5,383 bases of DNA from Pseudonocardia sp. (GTDB lineage Bacteria; Actinomycetota; Actinomycetes; Mycobacteriales; Pseudonocardiaceae): assembly GCA_030453005.1 (NCBI GenBank), contig JAKDLE010000249.1, positions 1 to 5,383 of the forward strand. Reading direction: 5' to 3'. The notes under the pieces are model-generated. The model did not search any database. It was given only the letters and a program-made list of their open reading frames with translations, and was not told the origin of the DNA. Of the stretch, positions 1 to 5,204 are shown one piece after another (within the stretch, counting starts at the first letter, position 1; each line of letters opens with the position of its first letter). Both the position numbers and the translations under genes were made by a program.

Positions 1-146
1 GCGGCCGACGGGCGAGGGCTGTGGGGTCACGGCCCGAGCCTGCCGCCGATCGCCCGCGCGGAACCGGTGAATGCGCAGGCTGTGGACTACTCGGCGGGGT
101 TGTGGACGGCCGGGGACTCCCGGTGGGGCGGGTGCGGGCCCGGGCG

Positions 147-152
147 TACACT
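147..152 (+). promoter_or_regulatory. Probable -10 element of the rpsB promoter
   Basis: TACACT fits the TAnnnT pattern of -10 elements read by the housekeeping sigma factor in actinobacteria, and it stands out in a very G+C-rich stretch. There is no good TTGACA-like -35 at 16-19 bp; the nearest TTG-type hexamer, TTGTGG at 100-105, is far too distant. Many actinobacterial housekeeping promoters depend mainly on the -10. Transcription would start near 158-160, giving a leader of about 210 nt before rpsB. This is an inference from sequence only. Confidence 0.4.
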
Positions 153-159
153 CGTTGCG

Positions 160-177
160 CACCCTGGACTCAGGGTG
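160..177 (+). repeat. Perfect inverted repeat at the expected transcript start
   Basis: CACCCTG at 160-166 is the exact reverse complement of CAGGGTG at 171-177, with the 4-nt loop GACT. It begins 7 bp after the putative -10, so it would either form a hairpin at the very 5' end of the mRNA or act as an operator overlapping the start site. The sequence shows the symmetry; its role is inferred. Confidence 0.55.
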
Positions 178-203
178 ACTTCGCGCGCTCGTGTACCCCG
201 AGA

Positions 204-346
204 CTCCGCCCTGCGGTCGTCGGCGGGGAACGGCGGACGGGCGGTCCCGCTGATCGTGTGCGGGTCCGGCCGCCGCCGCGACGCCAGGGCGGTACCGCCG
301 ACCGGCGCTCCGCGCAACCGCGTGCGCGGCCGCCGAGCGGCTGCGC
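204..346 (+). promoter_or_regulatory. Structured 5' leader candidate of rpsB
   Basis: Several local stems can be drawn in order. 204-210 pairs with 222-228 (7 bp including one G-U). 242-250 pairs with 260-268 (8 bp plus one U-U mismatch). The palindrome 288-299 may have flanking pairs 282-285/304-307. 324-333 pairs with 337-346 (10 bp including one G-U) around the 3-nt loop CGA. The last stem ends 8 nt before the Shine-Dalgarno. Ribosomal-protein S2 is known to regulate its own operon through the leader in enterobacteria. Whether this leader does so is inference, because GC-rich DNA forms stems easily by chance. Confidence 0.35.
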
Positions 347-354
347 CTGACCGA

Positions 355-361
355 GAGGTGA
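355..361 (+). promoter_or_regulatory. Strong ribosome binding site for rpsB
   Basis: GAGGTGA matches seven consecutive bases of the anti-Shine-Dalgarno complement and sits 9 nt before the ATG at 371. It fixes the rpsB start and is the best ribosome binding site in the window, as expected for a heavily translated ribosomal protein gene. Confidence 0.75.
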
Positions 362-370
362 GCACCGGCC

Positions 371-1273
371 ATGGCCGTCGTCACCATGAAGCAGCTGCTC
401 GACAGCGGCGTGCACTTCGGGCACCAGACCCGACGCTGGAACCCGAAGATGAAGCGCTACATCCTCACCGAGCGCAACGGCATCTACATCATCGACCTGC
501 AGCAGACGCTGTCCTACATCGACCGGGCCTACGAGTTCGTGCGCGAGACCGTCGCGCACGGCGGCACGATCATGTTCGTGGGCACCAAGAAGCAGGCGCA
601 GGAGGCCATCGCCGACGAGGCGGGCCGCGTCAACATGCCGTACGTCAACCAGCGCTGGCTGGGCGGCATGCTCACCAACTTCCAGACCGTGCACAAGCGC
701 CTCCAGCGCATGAAGGAGCTGGAGGCGATGGAGCAGACGGGGGGCTTCGAGGGTCGCACCAAGAAGGAGATCCTCATGCTCACACGCGAGAAGACGAAGC
801 TGGAGAAGACCCTCGGCGGCATCCGCGACATGACCCGCGTCCCGAGCGCGGTGTGGATCGTGGACACCAAGAAGGAGCACATCGCCGTCGGTGAGGCCCG
901 CAAGCTGGGCATTCCGGTCGTCTCCATCCTGGACACCAACTGCGATCCCGATGAGGTCGACTTCCCGATCCCGGGCAACGACGACGCGATCCGCTCGGCC
1001 GCGCTGCTCACCAAGGTCGTCGCGCAGGCGGCCGCCGACGGTCTGATGCAGCGCTCCGCCCGGGCGCGTGGCGGCGACGGCACCGAGGAGAAGCCGACGG
1101 CCGACGAGCCGCTGGCCGAGTGGGAGCAGGAGCTGCTCGCCGGCGGCAACAGCACCGCGGGCTCCGACGGCGCGAGCCTGACGGCCACCGGGGCCGCTCC
1201 CGAGGCGCCGAACCCGGCCGTCGAGCCTGCCCCGGCCAGCACCAGCAACGGCACGCAGCAGACCGCCAGCTGA
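371..1273 (+). CDS. rpsB: 30S ribosomal protein S2
   Basis: Protein S2 of the small ribosomal subunit, 300 residues. It binds late on the back of the 30S head-body junction, where it helps anchor S1 or S1-like proteins and mRNA. The family is clear: residues 14-27 carry the [14 protein letters not shown] signature, 92-104 the [13 protein letters not shown] block, and 182-208 the [20 protein letters not shown] region with PGNDDAIRS. The globular S2 fold ends near residue 230. A further ~70 residues form an Ala/Glu/Pro/Ser/Thr-rich, probably disordered tail that includes the [11 protein letters not shown] patch (246-256) seen in other actinobacterial S2 proteins. Bacterial S2 proteins without such a tail are about 230-260 residues. 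The start is fixed by the GAGGTGA site 9 nt upstream and by MAVVTM, which aligns with the usual S2 N-terminus. It is the first gene of the cluster and precedes tsf, the standard order in bacteria. Confidence 0.98.
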   Translation: MAVVTMKQLLDSGVHFGHQTRRWNPKMKRYILTERNGIYIIDLQQTLSYIDRAYEFVRETVAHGGTIMFVGTKKQAQEAIADEAGRVNMPYVNQRWLGGMLTNFQTVHKRLQRMKELEAMEQTGGFEGRTKKEILMLTREKTKLEKTLGGIRDMTRVPSAVWIVDTKKEHIAVGEARKLGIPVVSILDTNCDPDEVDFPIPGNDDAIRSAALLTKVVAQAAADGLMQRSARARGGDGTEEKPTADEPLAEWEQELLAGGNSTAGSDGASLTATGAAPEAPNPAVEPAPASTSNGTQQTAS

Positions 1274-1281
1274 CACCGCGT

Positions 1282-1313
1282 CACCGCCCCGGGCCCCACG
1301 GCCCGGGGCGGTG
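1282..1313 (+). terminator. 14-bp perfect stem-loop between rpsB and tsf (attenuator/partial terminator)
   Basis: 1282-1295 pairs perfectly with 1300-1313 around the loop CCAC, starting 9 nt after the rpsB stop codon. The stem has 13 G-C pairs and one A-T pair. No T-tract follows (CCGGTCGCGCTCC), so it is not a canonical intrinsic terminator. Actinobacteria commonly carry such U-poor hairpins, which can terminate weakly, pause polymerase, or protect the upstream mRNA 3' end. Its position suggests it makes rpsB mRNA more abundant than the downstream genes. It is the only sizeable gap in the cluster. The structure is certain at sequence level; its activity is inferred. Confidence 0.65.
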
Positions 1314-1370
1314 CCGGTCGCGCTCCTCTGACCAGCAGCGCCCCTACCGCGAAGGACGAAGAGACCCACC

Positions 1371-2204
1371 ATGGCGAACACAGGAACGCCGAAGTACGGC
1401 GCCGCCGACGTCAAGAAGCTCCGTGATCTCACCGGGGCAGGCATGATGGACTGCAAGAAGGCGCTCGAGGCGGCCGAGGGCAACATCGAGGAGGCCGTCG
1501 AGGCGCTGCGTGAGAAGAGCGCGAAGTCTGTCGACAAGCGCGCCGAGCGCACCACGGCCAACGGCCTCGTCGCCGCGGCAGGTGGCACGATGATCGAGCT
1601 CAACAGCGAGACCGACTTCGTGGCGAAGAATCCGGAGTTCCAGCAGCTCGCGGCCAGCATTCTGCAGGTGGCCGACGACGAGCGGCCTGCCGACCTGGAC
1701 GCGTTGAAGGGTGCACCGCTCGACGGCGGCACGGTACTCGACGCCGTGCAGGCGCTGTCCGGGCGCATCGGCGAGAAGCTGCAGCTCAAGCGCTACGTCC
1801 ACCTCGACGGCCCGGTGGCGCTCTACCTGCACCGCCGGGCCTCCGACCTGCCGCCCGTCATCGGGGCACTGGTCGCCTACGACGGCGCCGACACCGACAC
1901 CGCGCGCAGCGTTGCGATGCACGTCGCGGCGGCCCACCCGCGCTACACCAGCCGCGACGAGGTGCCTGCCGACGTGCTCGACGCGCAGCGTCGTGAGGCG
2001 GAGGACACCGCCAAGGAGGAGGGCAAGCCGGAGCAGATCGTGCCGCGGATCGTCGATGGCAAGATCAAGAAGTTCTACTCCGACTCGGTCCTGCTCGAAC
2101 AGGTCTCCGTGCTCGACGAGTCGAAGACCTCCGTGAAGGCGCTGCTCGACGCGGCAGGCGTCACGGTCAAGACGTTCGCGCGCTTCGAGGTCGGCCAGGC
2201 CTGA
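1371..2204 (+). CDS. tsf: Translation elongation factor Ts (EF-Ts)
   Basis: EF-Ts, the nucleotide-exchange factor that releases GDP from EF-Tu in the cytoplasm; 277 residues, normal for actinobacteria. Residues 11-49 form the N-terminal UBA-like domain ([22 protein letters not shown] and following), ending in EALREK. The TDFVAKN motif at 81-87 contains the Asp-Phe pair (D82, F83) that pushes into EF-Tu to disturb the Mg2+ site. The C-terminal block [17 protein letters not shown] (228-244) is also family-typical. The ATG at 1371 is preceded by GAAGGA (1351-1356), a rather long 14 nt away. Compared with the MAN-x-TAADVK start I recall from mycobacteria, the first ten residues look slightly extended ([10 protein letters not shown]). 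The TGA stop overlaps the pyrH ATG by one base, so pyrH translation probably depends on ribosomes finishing tsf. Confidence 0.98.
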   Translation: MANTGTPKYGAADVKKLRDLTGAGMMDCKKALEAAEGNIEEAVEALREKSAKSVDKRAERTTANGLVAAAGGTMIELNSETDFVAKNPEFQQLAASILQVADDERPADLDALKGAPLDGGTVLDAVQALSGRIGEKLQLKRYVHLDGPVALYLHRRASDLPPVIGALVAYDGADTDTARSVAMHVAAAHPRYTSRDEVPADVLDAQRREAEDTAKEEGKPEQIVPRIVDGKIKKFYSDSVLLEQVSVLDESKTSVKALLDAAGVTVKTFARFEVGQA

Positions 2205-2953
2205 TGACCGAGCCCGCCACCGCCGTCCCCCGTGCTGGATTCCGTCGAGTGCTGCTCAAGCTCGGCGGGGAGATGTTCGGGGGCGGCGGTGTCGGCGTCG
2301 ACCCCGAGGTGGTCGAGGCGGTCGCCCGACAGATCGCCGAGGTGGTGTCCTCGGGCGCGCAGGTGGCCGTCGTCATCGGTGGCGGCAACTTCTTCCGCGG
2401 CTCCGAGCTGCAGGAACGCGGTATGGAGCGCTCCCGGGCCGACTACATGGGCATGCTCGGCACCGTCATGAACTGCCTGGCGCTGCAGGACTTCCTGGAG
2501 CGTGAGCACCACATCGACACGCGCGTGCAGACGGCCATCACGATGGGGCAGGTCGCGGAGGCCTACATCCCGCGCCGCGCGATCCGGCACCTGGAGAAGG
2601 GCCGCGTGGTCATCTTCGGCGCGGGCGTCGGCATGCCGTACTTCTCCACCGACACCGCGGGTGCCCAGCGCGCCCTGGAGATCGGTGCCGAGGCGCTGCT
2701 GCTGGCGAAGGGCGTCGACGGCGTGTTCACCGCCGACCCGAAGCTCGACCCCGGCGCGAAGCTCTACGAGGAGATCACCCACCGCGAGGTGCTGGAGCAG
2801 GGACTCAAGGTCGCCGACGCCACCGCGTTCAGCCTCTGTATGGACAACAGGATGCCGATCATCGTGTTCAACCTGCTCATCGAGGGCAACATCGCCCGTG
2901 CGGTGCGGGGTGAGAGGATCGGCACGCTGGTCAGCACGCCCGGGGAAAGGTAG
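2204..2953 (+). CDS. pyrH: Uridylate kinase (UMP kinase)
   Basis: Bacterial hexameric UMP kinase of the amino acid kinase fold, 249 residues. It phosphorylates UMP to UDP with ATP, the step that feeds UTP and CTP synthesis, and is typically activated by GTP and inhibited by UTP. Visible motifs are [14 protein letters not shown] at 15-28 (phosphate-binding Lys19 and glycine loop), GGGNFFRG at 59-66, [12 protein letters not shown] at 79-90 (UMP/GTP-site helix), [11 protein letters not shown] at 147-157 (Thr-Asp-Thr UMP contact), [11 protein letters not shown] at 170-180 (ATP/uracil loop) and DATAFSL near 205-211. The first 14 residues are a short variable arm. The ATG shares one base with the tsf TGA. 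GAGGT at 2187-2191, inside tsf, can serve as Shine-Dalgarno. The next in-frame start candidate (GTG at 2249) would remove the first kinase strand, so 2204 is preferred. Confidence 0.97.
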   Translation: MTEPATAVPRAGFRRVLLKLGGEMFGGGGVGVDPEVVEAVARQIAEVVSSGAQVAVVIGGGNFFRGSELQERGMERSRADYMGMLGTVMNCLALQDFLEREHHIDTRVQTAITMGQVAEAYIPRRAIRHLEKGRVVIFGAGVGMPYFSTDTAGAQRALEIGAEALLLAKGVDGVFTADPKLDPGAKLYEEITHREVLEQGLKVADATAFSLCMDNRMPIIVFNLLIEGNIARAVRGERIGTLVSTPGER

Positions 2954-2960
2954 GTACGTC

Positions 2961-3518
2961 GTGATCGACGAGACGCTCTTCGACGCCGAGGAGAAGATGG
3001 AGAAGGCCGTCTCCGTCGCGAAGGACGACCTCGCCTCGGTGCGCACCGGGCGGGCCACGCCGAACATGTTCGCCCGCGTCGCCGTCGACTACTACGGTGC
3101 GATGACCCCGATCAACCAGCTCGCGTCGATCAACGTGCCCGAGGCCCGCATGGTCGTGATCAAGCCCTACGACGCGAGCTCGCTCAGGGCGTTGGAGAAG
3201 GCGATCCGCGACTCCGACCTCGGGCTCAACCCGAGCAACGACGGGCAGATCATCCGCGTGGTCGTCCCCCAGCTGTCCGAGGAACGCCGTCGCGACATGG
3301 TGAAGGTGGCCCGCGGCAAGGGCGAGGACGCCCGCATCACCGTGCGCACCGTGCGCCGCAAGGCGATGGAGGAGCTCGGCCGCATCGCCAGGGACGGCGA
3401 GGCGGGTGAGGACGAGGTGGCCCGCGCCGAGAAGGAGCTGCAGGGCACCGTCGACAGGTACGTCCACCAGATCGACGAGCTGGTGAGACACAAGGAGACC
3501 GAACTGCTCGAAGTCTGA
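2961..3518 (+). CDS. frr: Ribosome recycling factor (RRF)
   Basis: RRF works with EF-G to split the post-termination ribosome so that subunits can be reused. The protein is 185 residues, exactly the family norm. It starts [17 protein letters not shown] and shows the helical domain motif SVRTGRATP at 26-34, then the beta domain (about 30-104: [55 protein letters not shown]). The second half of the three-helix bundle follows, with Arg at 129, 132 and 133; Arg132 corresponds to the functionally important arginine of E. coli RRF. The GTG at 2961 is chosen because it gives the family length and N-terminus and lies 10 nt after AAAGG (2946-2950). The open frame extends far upstream only because it reads pyrH in another frame. 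The pyrH stop is 7 nt away. Confidence 0.97.
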   Translation: MIDETLFDAEEKMEKAVSVAKDDLASVRTGRATPNMFARVAVDYYGAMTPINQLASINVPEARMVVIKPYDASSLRALEKAIRDSDLGLNPSNDGQIIRVVVPQLSEERRRDMVKVARGKGEDARITVRTVRRKAMEELGRIARDGEAGEDEVARAEKELQGTVDRYVHQIDELVRHKETELLEV

Positions 3519-3522
3519 GCCC

Positions 3523-4467
3523 GTGCCCACCCCTGCCTTCGGCAAACCGCCGGTGCCGACCGGCGACCTGCCCTACGCGCCCCCGCGCAGGGTGGGCGAC
3601 GCACGGAACGGCTTGCCGGTGTCACCGGGTGAGCCTGCTGCGGCTCGCGTGCCGCGCCGGGCGCGCCTGGGGCGCAACCTGATCGCCGCGATCGCGGTCG
3701 GCGTCGGGATGGGCGCGATCATCCTGTCGTCGCTGCTGTTCGTCCGGCAGTTCTTCGTGGTCGTGCTCGCGGTGTCGGTGGCCGTCGCCACCTGGGAGTT
3801 GGCGGGCGCGTTGCGCCGCGGCGCGGGCATCGAGGTGCCGCTGCCGGTGCTGCTGGTCGGCGGGCAGGCGATGATCTGGCTGTCGTGGCCGTTCGGTACC
3901 GCCGGGCTCGCCGCGTCCTTCGGTCTGACGATGGTGGCGGCGTTCCTGTGGCGGATGCGGGGCGGTGCGTCGCACTACGTCCGCGACGTCACGGCCACGG
4001 TGTTCACCGCCGCCTACGTGCCCCTGTGCTGCGGGTTCGCCGTGCTCATGACGGTGGCGCCGGACGGGATCGGGCGCGTCCTGACGTTCATGCTGCCGGT
4101 GGTGGCCTCCGACGTCGGCGGCTACGCGGCGGGCGTACTGGCCGGGCGGCATCCGATGGCGCCCACGATCAGCCCCAAGAAGTCCTGGGAGGGTTTCGCC
4201 GGATCGCAGGTCGCGGGCATGGCCACCGGGGCGTTCTGCGTGGTGATGTTCCTCGGCGGGCCGTGGTGGGCGGGCGTGCTCACGGGGTCGCTGCTGGTCG
4301 TCTCCGGCACCCTGGGCGACCTCGTCGAGTCGATGATCAAGCGGGACCTCGGGATCAAGGACATGGGCAACCTGCTGCCCGGGCACGGCGGACTGATGGA
4401 CCGCCTCGACTCGATGCTGCCCACCGCCGTGGTGGCCTGGCTCCTGCTCACCATCCTGGTTCCGTGA
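3523..4467 (+). CDS. cdsA: Phosphatidate cytidylyltransferase (CDP-diacylglycerol synthase)
   Basis: Integral membrane enzyme that condenses CTP with phosphatidic acid to give CDP-diacylglycerol and pyrophosphate. CDP-DAG is the precursor of phosphatidylinositol, phosphatidylglycerol/cardiolipin and phosphatidylethanolamine. It is 314 residues. The PROSITE-type CDS signature is intact at 270-296: S270-x-x-K273-R274, K279-D280, then PGHGG (286-290) and D293-R-L-D296. A second conserved block, ASDVGGYAAG (195-204) with ISPKKSWEG (216-224), supplies further active-site residues. Hydrophobic stretches near 53-72, 77-95, 106-121, 127-143, 157-177, 184-206, 229-245, 249-263 and 299-314 suggest eight or nine membrane spans. 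About 50 Pro/Arg-rich residues precede the first span and look disordered and cytoplasmic. The GTG at 3523 lies 4 nt after the frr stop with no clear Shine-Dalgarno, so coupling is likely. In-frame GTG codons at 3553, 3592 and 3619 are alternative starts that would shorten only the tail. Confidence 0.95.
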   Translation: MPTPAFGKPPVPTGDLPYAPPRRVGDARNGLPVSPGEPAAARVPRRARLGRNLIAAIAVGVGMGAIILSSLLFVRQFFVVVLAVSVAVATWELAGALRRGAGIEVPLPVLLVGGQAMIWLSWPFGTAGLAASFGLTMVAAFLWRMRGGASHYVRDVTATVFTAAYVPLCCGFAVLMTVAPDGIGRVLTFMLPVVASDVGGYAAGVLAGRHPMAPTISPKKSWEGFAGSQVAGMATGAFCVVMFLGGPWWAGVLTGSLLVVSGTLGDLVESMIKRDLGIKDMGNLLPGHGGLMDRLDSMLPTAVVAWLLLTILVP

Positions 4468-5204
4468 CCAGGACGATCCCGAGCCCGAACCTCTGGAACC
4501 ACCCCGAGGTCTACGCGCAGGAGAACGCCGCCCAGGACGTGGACGGGGCCATCTGGCAGGCGCTGCGCGAGGAGGCGCCCTGGACGGGCGCCGACGTGCT
4601 CGACGTGGGCTGCGGCGACGGCTTCCACCTGCCGGTCTTCGCACGCGAGGCCGCGTCGGTCACCGGTGTGGAGCCGCACCCGCCGCTCGTGCGCAGGGCG
4701 CGCCGGCGGGGGCTGCGGGTGCTGGAGGCGGGCGCGGAGGCGCTGCCGCTGCCCGACGCCTCGGTCGACCTGGTGCACGCCCGCACCGCGTACTTCTTCG
4801 GGCCGGGCTGCGAGCCGGGCCTCGTGGAGGCACAGCGCGTGCTGCGGCCCGGGGGAGCGATCGCGATCGTCGACCTCGACGCCACCGTCGACCCCTACGG
4901 CAGCTGGATGCGCACCGACATCCCGCACTACGACCCGGTGCGGGCCGAGCGGTTCTTCGAGCGTCTCGGCTTCACGACGCGCCGGATCGCCACCCGGTGG
5001 GAGTTCCCCGACCGCGCCACGCGCGACGCCGTGCTGCGCATCGAGTTCTCCCCCGCGGTGGCCGATCGGGCGATCGCGGCCACCCCCGGGCTGACGCTGC
5101 CGGTGGGCTACCGCCTACACGTGCGCCGCCGCCCGGATCCCCGTCGCCCGGATCCCCGCCGCCGGGACCTCAGCCCAGAATCAGCTGCCCGCCTTCGACG
5201 GTGA
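4464..5204 (+). CDS. Class I SAM-dependent methyltransferase, substrate unknown
   Basis: A predicted cytosolic methyltransferase of the Methyltransf_11/25 type, 246 residues. Residues 45-57 (VLDVGCGDGFHLP) are motif I, the SAM-binding glycine loop. TGVEPH at 67-72 supplies the acidic residue (E70) expected to hold the ribose. AEALPLPDASVDLVHA (91-106) covers the adenine-binding loop and strand 4, and RVLRPGGAIAIVDLD (125-139) is motif III. These show the cofactor fold but not the substrate; the family methylates small molecules, lipids and quinones among others. The GTG at 4464 overlaps the cdsA stop as GTGA (4-nt overlap), so translation is probably coupled. The upstream continuation of the frame is cdsA read out of frame. 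The last 28 residues contain 11 arginines, partly from a 15-bp tandem repeat, and the final 35 bp lie antisense to a Rieske gene. The fold is sure; the biological role is not recognised. Confidence 0.88.
   Translation: MTRTIPSPNLWNHPEVYAQENAAQDVDGAIWQALREEAPWTGADVLDVGCGDGFHLPVFAREAASVTGVEPHPPLVRRARRRGLRVLEAGAEALPLPDASVDLVHARTAYFFGPGCEPGLVEAQRVLRPGGAIAIVDLDATVDPYGSWMRTDIPHYDPVRAERFFERLGFTTRRIATRWEFPDRATRDAVLRIEFSPAVADRAIAATPGLTLPVGYRLHVRRRPDPRRPDPRRRDLSPESAARLRR
5130..5158 (+). repeat. 15-bp tandem repeat in the methyltransferase 3' end
   Basis: The 14-base segment CGCCCGGATCCCCG occurs at 5130-5143 and again at 5145-5158, a 15-bp period, followed by a decayed third unit (CGCCGGGACC from about 5160). 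In frame it encodes a repeated Pro-Asp-Pro-Arg-Arg. The period is a multiple of three, so copy-number change would not disturb the reading frame. Confidence 0.8.

Larger units (their letters stand above)
1..370. other. Non-coding region upstream of rpsB
   Basis: No open frame here resembles a known protein, and the frames that cross it continue out of frame into rpsB, so I read it as intergenic. It contains phased TGTGG repeats (21-25, 81-85, 101-105), four closely spaced G-tracts (125-144), a possible -10 hexamer (147-152), a perfect inverted repeat (160-177), further hairpin-forming segments and the rpsB Shine-Dalgarno (355-361). Other actinobacteria often have a divergent peptidase gene upstream of rpsB. 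A minus-strand GTG at 31-29 would leave only ten codons inside the window, so I do not call such a gene. Confidence 0.7.

Noticed and set aside
1..31. Possible start of a divergent gene (minus-strand GTG at 31-29)
   Set aside because: Only ten codons are visible, with no clear Shine-Dalgarno and no recognisable sequence; a divergent peptidase gene is known near rpsB in other actinobacteria, but that is not evidence here.
67..894. A 275-codon plus-strand frame starting in the rpsB leader
   Set aside because: From 371 on it is rpsB read in another frame (Arg/His-rich translation). The upstream part has no ribosome binding site or recognisable domain.
170..1789. A 539-codon open frame on the minus strand across rpsB and tsf
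   Set aside because: It lies antisense to two unmistakable conserved genes, its translation is low-complexity and resembles no family, and long antisense frames are expected in DNA with very GC-rich third codon positions.
2502..2960. Long N-terminal extension of frr into pyrH
   Set aside because: The extension is pyrH in another frame; RRF has a fixed length of about 185 residues, and the GTG at 2961 gives exactly that.
2075..3067. A 330-codon minus-strand frame across pyrH
   Set aside because: Antisense shadow of tsf, pyrH and frr with no family resemblance.
3885..4463. N-terminal extension of the methyltransferase into cdsA
   Set aside because: The translation is Arg/His-rich out-of-frame cdsA sequence. 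The methyltransferase homology begins after 4464, where a GTG overlaps the cdsA stop.
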